This document shows positions 8,091 through 17,327 of a stretch of DNA of 64,000 nucleotides, piece by piece. The position numbers and the translations under genes were made by a program. Below the pieces are notes generated by a model. That model did not search any database. It saw only the letters and a list, made by a program, of their open reading frames with translations, and was not told the DNA's origin. The stretch is from Georgenia wutianyii (GTDB lineage Bacteria; Actinomycetota; Actinomycetes; Actinomycetales; Actinomycetaceae): assembly GCF_006349365.1 (NCBI RefSeq), contig NZ_CP040899.1, positions 496,001 through 560,000 of the forward strand, read 5' to 3'. Position 1 is the stretch's first letter, and every line of letters starts with the position of its first letter.

Positions 8091-9376
8091 TGGAGATCGG
8101 TGTCCTCTTCGTCGTGATGTTCGGGCTGATGGCGCTCGGTGCGCCCATCTTCCTCGCGATGCTCATCGCGGTGCTCGTCACCCTCGTCATCGGTGACTAC
8201 GGGTCGGCCACGGCGCTGCCCACCCAGATGGCGGCCGGCGTCGACTCCTACGAGCTGCTCGCCATCCCGTTCTTCATCCTCATGGGCTCGCTCATGTCGA
8301 AGGCGGGACTGACCGAGCGCATCGTCGCGTTCCTCATGTACTTCATCGGTGGGATCAAGGGCGGGCTGGCTTACACCGTCATCGGGGCGAGCGCGTTCGC
8401 CTCGACCGTGAGCGGGTCGGCGCCCGCGGCGGCCTCCATGATCGGTTCCTCGATGCTCCCGATGATGAAGCGTTCGGGCTACCGCCAGGAGTTCTCGGCG
8501 GCAGTGGTCGCCTCCTCCGCGGTGCTCGGGCCGGTCATCCCGCCGAGCGTGCCGATGGTGTTCGTCGCTCTCGTGACCTCGCTGTCCGTGGGCCAGCTGT
8601 TCATGGCGGGCATCGTGCCCGGCGTGCTGCTCATCGCCGGGCTCTTCCTCGTCGTGGTCCTGCGCAGCCGGGGGACGGCGCGCATCCCGGACACGGCGGC
8701 CGTGAACCCGTACCGCGAGGCGGGACTGCGCGCGGTGACCGTCCGTGCGGTGCCCGCGCTGCTCACCCCGATCCTCATCATCGCCGGGGTCATCGGCGGC
8801 TTCGCCACCGTCACCGAGATCTCGATCCTGTCCTCGGCGTACGTGCTGGTCCTCGGACTGGTCTACAAGTCCCTCGACCTGCGTTCGGTCTTCCAGGTGT
8901 TCTCCCAGACCGCCCTGTTCTCCGCGACGATCATGATGATCTTCGCCGCGGTCGGTGGGTTCACCTACATCGTCGCGCTCACCCGGCTCGGGACCCGCGT
9001 CGACGAGTTCGTGCAGGACGCCGGGTTCGGACCGGTGACGTTCCTGCTCCTCACCATGCTCCTGTTCCTGCTGCTCGGCACGATCATGGACGCCATCCCG
9101 GCGATCCTCATCTTCGTGCCGGTCCTCCTGCCCAGCGCGATCGCGCTCGGCATCGACCCGATCCACTACTCGGCGATGATCGTCGTCAACCTCATGGTCG
9201 GCCTGATCACGCCACCGGTGGGTGCCCTGCTGTTCGTCACCACCAAGCTGGCACGGGTCCAGTTCTCCCCCCTCGTGCGGGAGGCGGTCCCGTTCATCCT
9301 CGTCTACTTCGTGGTGGTCGTCCTGACCACCTTCATCCCGGCGCTCACCGCAGGCCTCCCCGGCCTGCTCTTCTGA
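8090..9376 (+). CDS. TRAP transporter large permease subunit (DctM family)
   Basis: About 428 residues with a dozen hydrophobic segments. Conserved DctM features include IPFFILMGSLMSKAGLTERIV, a GSAPAAASMIGSSMLPMM stretch and the repeat-like LLLGTIMDAIPAILIFVPVLLP. It forms the sodium-coupled translocation path. Translation is probably coupled to DctQ, since the stop and start share one base (TGATG); a GTG one codon upstream is possible. Confidence 0.92.
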   Translation: MEIGVLFVVMFGLMALGAPIFLAMLIAVLVTLVIGDYGSATALPTQMAAGVDSYELLAIPFFILMGSLMSKAGLTERIVAFLMYFIGGIKGGLAYTVIGASAFASTVSGSAPAAASMIGSSMLPMMKRSGYRQEFSAAVVASSAVLGPVIPPSVPMVFVALVTSLSVGQLFMAGIVPGVLLIAGLFLVVVLRSRGTARIPDTAAVNPYREAGLRAVTVRAVPALLTPILIIAGVIGGFATVTEISILSSAYVLVLGLVYKSLDLRSVFQVFSQTALFSATIMMIFAAVGGFTYIVALTRLGTRVDEFVQDAGFGPVTFLLLTMLLFLLLGTIMDAIPAILIFVPVLLPSAIALGIDPIHYSAMIVVNLMVGLITPPVGALLFVTTKLARVQFSPLVREAVPFILVYFVVVVLTTFIPALTAGLPGLLF

Positions 9377-9403
9377 GTGCGGTCGCCCTCGAAAGGAACG
9401 ACG

Positions 9404-10150
9404 ATGCTCCACACCTACCACGCCTACATCTCCGGCATGCTCAGCCGCGTCATCGAGGTCAACGAGAAGGTCCTCCCGCTCGTCATCGACGAGACCGCGC
9501 GCCGCGTGCGCGAGGACCGCCTCATCTACGTGTACGGGCCGGGCGGCCACGCCAACATCGCCAGCCAGGAGGCCTTCTTCCGGGCCGGTGGCCTCATGAA
9601 CATCGCCGCGATCCTCGACGAGGGCACGATGCTCTCCAGCGGGGCGCTGCGCTCGATGGCCATGGAGCGCACCCCGGGCTACGGCCGCGTCGTCATCGAC
9701 AACTCCGGCCTGGGCGAGGGCGACCTCATCCTCGTCGTCAACTCCTACGGGATGAACTCCGCCGTCATCGACTCGACGATGCGCGCCAAGGAGCTCGGTG
9801 CGACCGTGGTCGGCGTCAGCTCCCGGCAGCACGCCGAGACGATCGGCCCGGACCACCCGGCCCGCCACCCGTCGAAGCAGAACCTCCACGACCTCGCGGA
9901 CCTCTTCCTCGACTCGCTGGTGCCCGTCGGTGACGCCGTCATGTCCTTCGAGGGCGACGTGCCGCCGGCCGGTGCGGTCTCGACCTTCGCCAACGCCTTC
10001 CTCATGAACGCCATCCAGATGCTCACCATCGAGCGGGTGCTCAAGGAGGGCGGCCGGCCCGCCGTGTGGACGAGCGGCAACGCGCCGGGCGGCGACGAGG
10101 CCAACGCGAAGCTCGTCGACCGCTTCAAGGGTCGCATCCGCTACCTCTGA
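9404..10150 (+). CDS. SIS-domain (UPF0309-like) sugar-phosphate isomerase/binding protein
   Basis: A 248-residue protein with a single SIS fold. It shows YVYGPGGHANIASQEAFFRAGG near residues 35-55 and LILVVNSYGMNSAVIDSTMRAKELGATVVGVSS (about 105-140), the phosphosugar-binding pattern. SIS domains isomerise or sense sugar phosphates. Between the TRAP transporter and nagB it may process the imported sugar, possibly as an aldose-ketose isomerase or etherase-like enzyme, but the reaction cannot be fixed from sequence. The ATG at 9404 follows GAAAGGA; an upstream GTG lacks such a site. Confidence 0.75.
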   Translation: MLHTYHAYISGMLSRVIEVNEKVLPLVIDETARRVREDRLIYVYGPGGHANIASQEAFFRAGGLMNIAAILDEGTMLSSGALRSMAMERTPGYGRVVIDNSGLGEGDLILVVNSYGMNSAVIDSTMRAKELGATVVGVSSRQHAETIGPDHPARHPSKQNLHDLADLFLDSLVPVGDAVMSFEGDVPPAGAVSTFANAFLMNAIQMLTIERVLKEGGRPAVWTSGNAPGGDEANAKLVDRFKGRIRYL

Positions 10151-10165
10151 CACTGGAGAACCCTG

Positions 10166-10906
10166 ATGCTTGAACTCATCCGGAACCGCACCCACGACGA
10201 GCTCGGTGCGGCCGGCGCCCGGCTGGCGGTCGCGGCCATCAGCCGGGCACACGCCGAGGGGAGAGCGGCCACAGTGCTGCTCGCCGCGGCGCCCAGCCAG
10301 ATCCCCGTCCTGCGGGCGCTCGCTGCCGCCGACATCCACGACAAGCCGGTGCGCTACTTCCACATGGACGAGTACGTCGGCCTCCCCGAGGACGCGCCGC
10401 AGGCCTTCGGTGCGTGGCTGGGCCGCACGTACTTCGACCAGCTGCCCGCCGGTCACCAGGCGACCTTCGAGCGCATCGACGCCGGGGGAGACCCGGAGTC
10501 CGCCGCGGCGGCCTACGCGGCGCTGCTGCCCGCCGGGGACTTCGACCTCGTCCTGTGCGGGATCGGGATCAACGGGCACCTCGCCTTCAACGACCCGGGT
10601 TGCGACCTGCAGGACCCGCTGCCCGTGCGGCACATCCGCCTCGCTCGCGCGTCACGGGTGCAGCAGGTCGACGAAGGGCTGTTCCCCGCGCTCGGTGCCG
10701 TGCCGGAGCACGCCGTCACCGTGACCGTCCCCCGGATGCTCGCCTCCCGTGCCATCGTGTGCTCAGTGCTGGGAGAGGCCAAGGCGGAGGCGGTGAGGGC
10801 GATGCTCGAGGAGCCCGTGGGCAACGCCGTGCCGGCGACCGCCCTGCGGGAGCACCCGGTCACGACCGTCCTCGTCGACGAGGAGGCGATGTCCCGTGTC
10901 GGCTGA
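10166..10906 (+). CDS. nagB: Glucosamine-6-phosphate deaminase
   Basis: The 246 residues match the NagB family. Key parts are FHMDEYVGLP, with the catalytic Asp, and the GIGINGHLAFNDPG motif around residues 132-145 whose His and Asp open the sugar ring. It converts glucosamine-6-phosphate to fructose-6-phosphate and ammonia. Its 3' end overlaps the start of nagA by 11 bases, indicating translational coupling and a deacetylation-deamination pair in amino-sugar use. Confidence 0.88.
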   Translation: MLELIRNRTHDELGAAGARLAVAAISRAHAEGRAATVLLAAAPSQIPVLRALAAADIHDKPVRYFHMDEYVGLPEDAPQAFGAWLGRTYFDQLPAGHQATFERIDAGGDPESAAAAYAALLPAGDFDLVLCGIGINGHLAFNDPGCDLQDPLPVRHIRLARASRVQQVDEGLFPALGAVPEHAVTVTVPRMLASRAIVCSVLGEAKAEAVRAMLEEPVGNAVPATALREHPVTTVLVDEEAMSRVG

Positions 10907-12044
10907 GGCCTATGAGGGGCGCGACGTCCTCACGGGACGCCCGGTTCGCGTCTCGGTCCGTGCCGGGACGGTCGAGGACGTCGAGCTGCTCGACACAGCG
11001 GCCGACCTGCCGTGGTTGAGCCACGCCCTCGTGGACCTGCAGGTCAACGGCTTCGGTGGGATCGACGTCAACTCCGTCGACCTCACGGTGGACGACGTGT
11101 CGGCCATGGTGCGCGAGCTCGCCCGGCACGGGACGGGTGCCTGGGTCCCCACCGTCATCACGCAGGACCACGAACACATCGCACGGATCCTGCGGGTCCT
11201 GGCCGACGCCGTCGCCCAGGACCCGGTCGTGGCCGGCGCGATCCGGGCCGCCCACATCGAGGGCCCGTTCATCTCGCCGCACGACGGCCCGCGGGGAGCG
11301 CACGCCGTCGAGCACGTGCGGGACATCGCCGTCGACGAGGTCCGTCGCTGGCACGAGATCTTCCCGATCGGCTACGTCACCGTGTCGCCCCACTGGGACG
11401 ACGCGCCGCGGAAGGTCGCGGCCCTCCGCAGGCTCGGGGTGCACGTGGCGATCGGCCACACGCACGCCACGGCCGAGCAGGTCGCCGGTGCCTCGGTGGC
11501 CGGCGCCACGCTCTCCACGCATCTGGGCAACGGGGTGCGCTCGGAGATCGCCCGGCACCCCAACCTCCTGTGGGAGCAGATCGCCGACCCCACGCTGGAC
11601 GCGGGGCTGATCGCCGACGGCCACCACCTGCCGGCCACCGTCGTCGAGACCGTCGTCCGGGCCAAGGGGGTGGACCACTGCTTCCTCGTCTCGGACTCCG
11701 TCGCGCTCGCGGGCTCGCCGCCGGGGCGGTACACCACGCCGGTGGGCGGTGAGGTCGTCCTCTCGGCCGACCGACGCCTCGCCCTCGCGAGCGACCAGCG
11801 ACTGCTCGCCGGCTCCGCGGTCTCGCTGGCCGACTGCGTCCGGTTCGCGCTGGCCGGGACCCGGCTGTCCCGCTCGGAGGTCTTCGCGATGGCCACGCGC
11901 GTACCGGGGCGCCTGTTCGCCGAGCTCGGCGGCGGCGACGTCATCGGGACGATCACGCCCGGGTCGATGGCATCCCTCGTCCTGTGGGACCGCGACTTCC
12001 AGGCTCTGCAGGTGGTCACCGGAAGCGGGGCGCGAACCCGGTGA
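10896..12044 (+). CDS. nagA: N-acetylglucosamine-6-phosphate deacetylase
   Basis: A 382-residue amidohydrolase-fold enzyme. It shows AAHIEGPFISPHDGPRGAH with the metal-site Glu, AIGHTHATAEQ, THLGNGV and the catalytic LVSDSVALAG segment. It removes acetate from GlcNAc-6-phosphate to feed NagB. The THLGNGV segment departs from the common HLFNAM of NagA, so a related N-acyl-hexosamine phosphate may be the true substrate. The GTG start lies inside nagB. Confidence 0.85.
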   Translation: MSAEAYEGRDVLTGRPVRVSVRAGTVEDVELLDTAADLPWLSHALVDLQVNGFGGIDVNSVDLTVDDVSAMVRELARHGTGAWVPTVITQDHEHIARILRVLADAVAQDPVVAGAIRAAHIEGPFISPHDGPRGAHAVEHVRDIAVDEVRRWHEIFPIGYVTVSPHWDDAPRKVAALRRLGVHVAIGHTHATAEQVAGASVAGATLSTHLGNGVRSEIARHPNLLWEQIADPTLDAGLIADGHHLPATVVETVVRAKGVDHCFLVSDSVALAGSPPGRYTTPVGGEVVLSADRRLALASDQRLLAGSAVSLADCVRFALAGTRLSRSEVFAMATRVPGRLFAELGGGDVIGTITPGSMASLVLWDRDFQALQVVTGSGARTR

Positions 12045-12067
12045 CGAACGCCAAGGGGGGACGGGCC

Positions 12068-13024
12068 GTGGCCGTGACCATCGCCGACGTCGCGCGGACG
12101 GCGGGCGTCTCGGCCTCGACCGCGTCGCGAGCCTTCAACCACCCTCACCGGCTGCGCGCCGAGACCGTCGCGCGGGTCAAGGCCGCGGCCGAGGAGCTGG
12201 GCTTCCGGCACAACAGGCACGCCAAGGCGCTGAGCACAGGGCGGTCCTCCGCCCTCGGGCTCATCGTGCCCGACCTGTCCAACCCGTTCTTCCCGCCGCT
12301 CGTGCACGCCACGCAGCTCAACGCCGAGGAGCAGGGGTACTCCCTCTACATCCTCAGCAGCGAGCACAACGCCAACCGGGAGCAGCAGCTCGCGCGCCTC
12401 GTCAGCCACGACGTCGCCGGGCTCATCCTCGCCTCACCGCGCATGTCCGCGGCCCAGGTGCGCGTCATCGCCCGGGAGGTCCCGACCATCCTGATCAACG
12501 CGCAGGTCAAGGGCATCCCCACGGTCCTCGTCTCCGCGGCCGGGGCCATCGCGGACGCGGTCGAGGACGGCGCGGAGAAGGGCATCTCGGGGGTCAGCTA
12601 CATCGGCAGTGACGAGCGGTGGTGGCCCAACACCGAGCGTGAGGAGAGCGCGAGGGCGGCCGCCGAGCGACACGGGGTGCCCTACCGGCGGCTGAGCCTG
12701 TCGGAGCCGACGTACGAGGCGGCGCGCGAGGTCGTGAGAAGCGTGGAGATACGCAGCCACGAGCTCGTCGTCGCCTTCGATGACATCGTCGCCCACGGTG
12801 TGCTCGACGGTATGGGGGCCCGTGGCTACCGCCCGCCGCGAGACTTCCGCATCCTCGGCTGCGACGACGCGCTGCCGATCAGCACTAGTCCGGCGCTGTC
12901 CACGGTCCACCTCGACACCCGGATGGCGGCACGGATCGCGGTCGACCTGCTCCTCGGCGAGGGTGCGGGCGAGCCGCAGACCGTCGTCGTCAGCGGCTCC
13001 TACCGGCCCGGCGCGACCATCTGA
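12068..13024 (+). CDS. LacI-family transcriptional regulator of the amino-sugar locus
   Basis: About 318 residues: an N-terminal LacI helix-turn-helix (TIADVARTAGVSASTASRAF), the hinge region containing RHNRHAKALSTGRSSALGLIVPDLSNPFF, and a periplasmic-binding-protein-like effector domain. It probably binds the two TGCAA-N4-TTGCA sites at the start of the cluster and responds to an amino-sugar phosphate. I chose the GTG preceded by AAGGGGGG; an in-frame GTG at 12041, one base before the nagA stop, is an alternative. Confidence 0.85.
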   Translation: MAVTIADVARTAGVSASTASRAFNHPHRLRAETVARVKAAAEELGFRHNRHAKALSTGRSSALGLIVPDLSNPFFPPLVHATQLNAEEQGYSLYILSSEHNANREQQLARLVSHDVAGLILASPRMSAAQVRVIAREVPTILINAQVKGIPTVLVSAAGAIADAVEDGAEKGISGVSYIGSDERWWPNTEREESARAAAERHGVPYRRLSLSEPTYEAAREVVRSVEIRSHELVVAFDDIVAHGVLDGMGARGYRPPRDFRILGCDDALPISTSPALSTVHLDTRMAARIAVDLLLGEGAGEPQTVVVSGSYRPGATI

Positions 13025-13050
13025 ACCGGAGGGCGGGGGGACCGGCTGCC

Positions 13051-13140
13051 TCAGCGCAGCCACGGCACGACGACGAACGTCCCGATGCCGTAGACGAGGA
13101 CGCCGACCATGCTCGTGACCGCGATGCCGATCGCCGGCCT
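13051..13140 (-). pseudogene. 3' remnant of a membrane protein gene
   Basis: Reading leftwards, a frame ending in TGA at 13051 gives a hydrophobic helix (PAIGIAVTSMVGVLVYGIG) and the tail TFVVVPWLR, as at the end of a transporter or small membrane protein. No start codon or ribosome-binding site precedes it, and upstream the frame runs into a repeat structure. I take it as the end of a lost gene. The 334-bp gap between the LacI and lipoprotein genes holds only this and the repeat at 13150-13220. Confidence 0.35.
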
Positions 13141-13149
13141 CCTTGCCCC

Positions 13150-13220
13150 TCTGGGACACCCCTTGCAGCCCTGCGACACCCTTTGCAGCGTGACATAAGC
13201 ACGCGAAGGGGTGTCCCAGA
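13150..13220. repeat. Combined tandem and inverted repeat (GGGACACCCCTTGCAG units)
   Basis: Two 20-bp units stand in tandem (13151-13170 and 13171-13190) with four differences. A perfect 15-bp inverted repeat joins the first unit (13150-13164) to 13206-13220 (TCTGGGACACCCCTT and complement) across a 41-base loop. It could form a hairpin or bind a regulator at two spaced sites. Confidence 0.6.
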
Positions 13221-13358
13221 CGGGGCGGACGGCACCGCGAGCGCGCGTCGCCGCGCCCCGGCGACGGCAGGTCGCGAGGCCGTTCTGGCCTCATGGGCGC
13301 GTCGCGGCACCTATCGTCGGCGGCAGACCGGCCAGCCGTCCTCCACAGGAGCCGCACC

Positions 13359-13808
13359 ATGGACCGTCGACTCGCCTCACTCGTCTCCGGTGCCGCCCTG
13401 GTCGGCGTGCTCCTCGGCTGCTCGCAGCCGCCGACCGTCCAGGCGGGAACCTCCGGAGCCTGCGAGGCGCCGCACGTCCGGGCCGAACGTCTCGAGGTAC
13501 GCCCGGATGAGTCGCTCAGGGTGACCGGGACGGCCTTCCTCGACAGCTGCGACGACACCGTCTCGCCGGGCGAGCCCTCGCCGCAGGACGCGCCCCTCGA
13601 GGACATCGAGGTGCTGTGGCGTCAGGGCGGGGAGGACGTCGTGCTCGGGACCGTCGACGCGGGCGACGACGGGACGTTCGAGCTGGCGGTCACCGTGCCG
13701 GTGGCTGCCGTTCCCGGCGAGGCCGACCTCGGGGCGCGGTTCGTCGGCACGATGTACGCCGACGGGTACGTCGCGGAGGGCGACACGGTCGAGGTCCTGG
13801 GGGAGTGA
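13359..13808 (+). CDS. Small secreted lipoprotein of unknown function
   Basis: A 149-residue protein with a lipoprotein signal (SLVSGAALVGVLLGC, cleavage before Cys at about residue 22). The mature part is acidic and looks like a single beta-sandwich with a cysteine pair (CEAPHVRAERL and LDSCDDT). I do not recognise the family. The start follows CAGGAG by eight bases. It is convergent with msrA. Confidence 0.65.
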   Translation: MDRRLASLVSGAALVGVLLGCSQPPTVQAGTSGACEAPHVRAERLEVRPDESLRVTGTAFLDSCDDTVSPGEPSPQDAPLEDIEVLWRQGGEDVVLGTVDAGDDGTFELAVTVPVAAVPGEADLGARFVGTMYADGYVAEGDTVEVLGE

Positions 13809-13813
13809 CCTCG

Positions 13814-13838
13814 ACCGGGCCCGTGCGGCGGGGCCGGT
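13814..13838. terminator. Imperfect hairpin between convergent genes
   Basis: ACCGGGCCC pairs with GGGGCCGGT across a short loop, with one mismatch. Its position between the lipoprotein and msrA stop codons suits a bidirectional terminator, but the stem is short. Confidence 0.35.
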
Positions 13839-13842
13839 GCCG

Positions 13843-14535
13843 TCAGTCGGTCGGCGGGGCGACGTCGACCTGCGCCGGGACCTGGTCCTGACGCAGCAGA
13901 CCGACGGGGCAGGTGTAGCCGTTCGGGCCGTGGTTGCAGTACCCGCCGGGGTTCTTGTGCAGGTACTGCTGGTGGTAGTCCTCGGCGTAGTAGAACGTGC
14001 CCGCGGGGGCCAGCTCGGTGGTGATGGGCCCGTGCCCGGCGTCGGCCAGCACCCGGCCGAAGGCCTCCTGGGTGGCCTCGGCGGCGCGCTGCTGCCCGGG
14101 GGTGGTCCAGTAGATCGCCGAGCGGTACTGGGTGCCGACGTCGTTGCCCTGGCGGTTGGGCGTCGTCGGGTCGTGGTTCTCCCAGAACGCCTTGAGCAGC
14201 CGCTCGGGGTCGGTGCGGGCGGGGTCGTAGGCGACGAGCACGGCCTCGGTGTGCCCGGTGCGCCCGGTGCACACCTCCTCGTACGTCGGGTTCGGGGTGA
14301 ACCCGCCGAGGTAGCCGGCAGCCGTGCTCACGACGCCGTCGAGCCGCCAGAAGATGCGCTCGGCGCCCCAGAAGCAGCCCATCGCGACGTAGAGGACCTC
14401 GGTGCCCTCCGGCCACGGGCCGCGCAGCGGCGTGCCGAGCACCTCGTGCCGATCGGGCACGGTGAAGGGGGTCGGGCGGCCGGGCAGGGCCTCGGCGGCG
14501 GTGACCATGCGCGGGGTCGGTCGGGAGAAGAACAC
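13843..14535 (-). CDS. msrA: Peptide-methionine (S)-S-oxide reductase MsrA
   Basis: A 230-residue enzyme carrying the catalytic [11 protein letters not shown] motif. Other MsrA landmarks are [32 protein letters not shown] and [12 protein letters not shown]. It repairs oxidised methionine in proteins. The start at 14535 (GTG, giving [12 protein letters not shown]) is preferred because GGAGGTGG lies at good distance; a GTG nine bases upstream sits right on that site, and an ATG lies at 14508. The C-terminal part [16 protein letters not shown] keeps cysteines that can serve as resolving residues. Confidence 0.92.
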   Translation of the reverse strand: MFFSRPTPRMVTAAEALPGRPTPFTVPDRHEVLGTPLRGPWPEGTEVLYVAMGCFWGAERIFWRLDGVVSTAAGYLGGFTPNPTYEEVCTGRTGHTEAVLVAYDPARTDPERLLKAFWENHDPTTPNRQGNDVGTQYRSAIYWTTPGQQRAAEATQEAFGRVLADAGHGPITTELAPAGTFYYAEDYHQQYLHKNPGGYCNHGPNGYTCPVGLLRQDQVPAQVDVAPPTD

Positions 14536-14726
14536 GGACGCCACCTCCGGTGAGAAGTAAGGCGCCGACTGCCGCGGGGGGACGGCAGCCGGCGCTGCCC
14601 ATTAGAACACCACAGCAACCTGAGTGTTTCCTGAGTCGCGCCGGCCAGGTCCCTGGGGTGCCGGTGGTGTCCGAGCGTTCCCCTAGGCTGTGGTTCGGCT
14701 CTCACACCACACCGATTGCGGGGACC

Positions 14727-16103
14727 ATGACCGAGAACAGGCCCGGGTGGCTCGCCCGGCTGACGCCGGAGCGACGCGCGGAGCCCTTGGACCTCCCGCA
14801 GGCACCGACGGCGCCCGTCCGTCCGGCCCGCGCGACCGAGGAACCCGCCCAGTACGCGGTGCCCTACCCGGTCCGCGCCGCCGCCGCGTGGGCGTGGCGG
14901 TTCCTCGCTATCGCCGCGGCAGTCGCGCTCGTCGGCTACGTCGTCGTCGTGTTCAAGACCGTCGTCGTCGCCTTCGTCATCGCGATCCTCCTCGCCGTCC
15001 TCCTCGACCCGGTCTCGGCCTGGCTCCGCAAGCGCCTCCGCTTCCCGCGCACGCTCGCCGCGATCGTGACCCTCCTCGGCGTCGTCGCGGTCGTCTCCGG
15101 CCTGCTCACCCTCGCCGGCCGCTCCATCATCAACGGCTTCACCGACCTCGCCGACCAGGCGGTCCGCGGCTTCGACGAGCTCCTCGCCTGGGTGTCCGAC
15201 GGACCGCTCGGCATCGACCAGGACCAGCTCCAGGCCTACATCGATGAGGCGCTCGCGCAGGTCGAGACGAACGCGGGGGCGCTCGCGTCCGGCGCGCTCG
15301 CGGCGACGACCACCCTCACCGAGATCGTCGCCGGGGTGCTCATCTCGATCTTCTGCCTGTTCTTCTTCCTCAAGGAGGGGCGCCGGATCTGGCAGTGGTT
15401 CGTGCGCCTCATGCCGGTCCGCGCCCGCAGCCGGGCCAACGAGGCCGGCATCCGCGGCTGGATCACGCTCGGCGGCTACGCCCGCACCCAGATCCTCGTC
15501 GCCTTCGTCGACTCCCTCGGCATCGGCCTGGGCGCCTGGATCCTCGGCCTGCCGCTCGTCCTGCCGCTGACGATCCTCGTGTTCCTGGGCGCGTTCATCC
15601 CCATCGTCGGTGCGCTGATCAGCGGCTCGGTCGCGGTCCTCGTCGCGCTCGTCGACCAGGACGTCCGGACCGCGGTCATCATGTTCGTCATCGTCCTCGC
15701 CGTGCAGCAGTTCGAGGGCAACGTCCTGCAGCCGTGGCTCATGGGCAACGCCGTGTCCCTCCACCCGGTCGCGGTGCTGCTCGCCGTGACCGCCGGGACC
15801 GGTGTGGCCGGCGTCCTCGGCGCGCTCCTCGCGGTGCCGGTCGCCGCCGTGGTCAACACCGTGGTCCTCTACCTCGCCGGCCACGACAAGCACCCGAGAG
15901 CCGCGACGGACTGGCACCGGCCCGGCGGGCCACCGGGCACCCTGTTCCGCTCCATCAAGGACTCCTTCGAGTCGAGCACCACCGAGGAGGAGGAGGACGA
16001 GGAGGACAAGGCGATGCAGACCGCCTCGGTCACCTCCGACGAGGACGCCCCCGCGGACCTGCCCGGCACCCCGGACACACCCGACCGCCCCGCCCAGCCG
16101 TGA
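14727..16103 (+). CDS. AI-2E family (UPF0118) transporter-like membrane protein
   Basis: This 458-residue membrane protein has about eight helices in the family pattern: paired helices near 60-110, a long extracytoplasmic region, then the helix block with FCLFFFLKEGRRIW and ILVFLGAFIPIVGALISGS (about 280-300). Family members export small molecules or ions; E. coli TqsA affects autoinducer-2, but substrate is unknown here. The C-terminal tail is a charged, flexible segment with an EEEEDEEDK run. The stop overlaps the ilvA start by four bases (GTGA). Confidence 0.82.
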   Translation: MTENRPGWLARLTPERRAEPLDLPQAPTAPVRPARATEEPAQYAVPYPVRAAAAWAWRFLAIAAAVALVGYVVVVFKTVVVAFVIAILLAVLLDPVSAWLRKRLRFPRTLAAIVTLLGVVAVVSGLLTLAGRSIINGFTDLADQAVRGFDELLAWVSDGPLGIDQDQLQAYIDEALAQVETNAGALASGALAATTTLTEIVAGVLISIFCLFFFLKEGRRIWQWFVRLMPVRARSRANEAGIRGWITLGGYARTQILVAFVDSLGIGLGAWILGLPLVLPLTILVFLGAFIPIVGALISGSVAVLVALVDQDVRTAVIMFVIVLAVQQFEGNVLQPWLMGNAVSLHPVAVLLAVTAGTGVAGVLGALLAVPVAAVVNTVVLYLAGHDKHPRAATDWHRPGGPPGTLFRSIKDSFESSTTEEEEDEEDKAMQTASVTSDEDAPADLPGTPDTPDRPAQP

Positions 16104-17320
16104 TCCCACCGCTCGACCTCACCGACCTCCAGGACGCCGCCCGGCTCCTGCAGGGCGTCACGACCCGCACGCCCGTCGAGGAGAGCACCTCGCTCAGCGC
16201 CGTCGCCGGCGTCCCCGTCCACCTCAAGTGCGAGAACCTCCAACGCACCGGCTCCTTCAAGCTCCGCGGCGCCTACGTGCGGCTCTCGCGCCTGAGCCCG
16301 GGGGAGAAGGCCCGCGGCGTCGTCGCCGCCAGCGCCGGCAACCACGCCCAGGGTGTCGCGCTCGCGGCACGGGAGCTCGGCGTCTCGGCGCTCGTCTACA
16401 TGCCGCGGAACGCCGCGCTGCCCAAGCTCGCCGCCACCCGCGGTTACGGCGCGCAGGTCCGCCAGGAGGGCGCGACGCTCGCCGAGACACTCGTCGCCGC
16501 GCAGCGGGAGGCCGCCGCCACCGGACGCGTTCTCATCCCGCCCTTCGACCACGCCGACGTCGTCGCCGGCCAGGCCACGCTCGGCCTGGAGATCCTCGAG
16601 CAGGTCCCTGACGTCCGCACCATCCTCGTCCCGACGGGCGGCGGCGGTCTGCTCGCCGGCGTCGCGGCCGCCGTGCACGCCACGGGCGCCGACGTCCGCG
16701 TCGTCGGTGTCCAGGCCGAGGGCGCGGCCGCGTTCCCCGCGTCGCTCGCTGCGGGCCACCCGGTCGCACTCACCCGGATGCGGACGATCGCCGACGGCAT
16801 CGCCGTCCCTGCCCCCGGGGAGCTCACCCTGGGGATCGTGCGCGCCCACGTCGACGCCGTCCTCACGGTGAGCGAGGAGCAGATCGCCCGGGCGATGCTC
16901 CTGCTCGCCGAGCGGGCCAAGCTCGTCGTCGAGCCCTCCGGCGCCGCCGGGGTGGCCACCCTGCTCGACGGCGCGGGCGGCCTCGAGGGGCCGGTCGTCG
17001 TCGTCCTGTCGGGCGGCAACGTCGACCCGCTCGTCCTCCAGCGCATCCTGCGCCACGGCCTCGTCGCCGCCGGCCGCTACCTCCGGATGAAGGTCCGGGT
17101 CCCGGACGAGCCCGGTTCGCTGGCCGGCCTGCTCGCCGTGCTCGCGACGACCGGGGCGAACGTCGTCAGCGTCCAGCACGACCGCACGGGCACGGGCCTC
17201 GGCCTCGCCGAGGTGCTCATCGGCGTCGAGCTCGAGACGAAGGGGACCGACCACTGCGACGAGGTCGTCGCCCGGCTCCACGCCGAGGGCTACGGGGTGG
17301 TCTTCCGCTCGGTCGGGTAG
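16100..17320 (+). CDS. ilvA: Threonine ammonia-lyase (threonine deaminase)
   Basis: 406 residues: a fold-type II PLP domain with the cofactor lysine in TGSFKLRGA (Lys54), a glycine-rich phosphate loop (PTGGGGLLAG), and a C-terminal ACT domain starting MKVRVPDEPGSLAGLLAVL. It turns threonine into 2-oxobutyrate and ammonia. The single short ACT domain resembles the catabolic/biodegradative-type arrangement found in many actinomycetes rather than the long double-ACT form. The GTG start overlaps the upstream stop. Confidence 0.9.
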   Translation: MIPPLDLTDLQDAARLLQGVTTRTPVEESTSLSAVAGVPVHLKCENLQRTGSFKLRGAYVRLSRLSPGEKARGVVAASAGNHAQGVALAARELGVSALVYMPRNAALPKLAATRGYGAQVRQEGATLAETLVAAQREAAATGRVLIPPFDHADVVAGQATLGLEILEQVPDVRTILVPTGGGGLLAGVAAAVHATGADVRVVGVQAEGAAAFPASLAAGHPVALTRMRTIADGIAVPAPGELTLGIVRAHVDAVLTVSEEQIARAMLLLAERAKLVVEPSGAAGVATLLDGAGGLEGPVVVVLSGGNVDPLVLQRILRHGLVAAGRYLRMKVRVPDEPGSLAGLLAVLATTGANVVSVQHDRTGTGLGLAEVLIGVELETKGTDHCDEVVARLHAEGYGVVFRSVG

Positions 17321-17327
17321 ACGCGAA

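Noticed and set aside
15395..16099. Extended N-terminus for threonine deaminase
   Set aside because: The upstream frame is an out-of-frame shadow of the AI-2E family gene and is arginine-rich without domain likeness.
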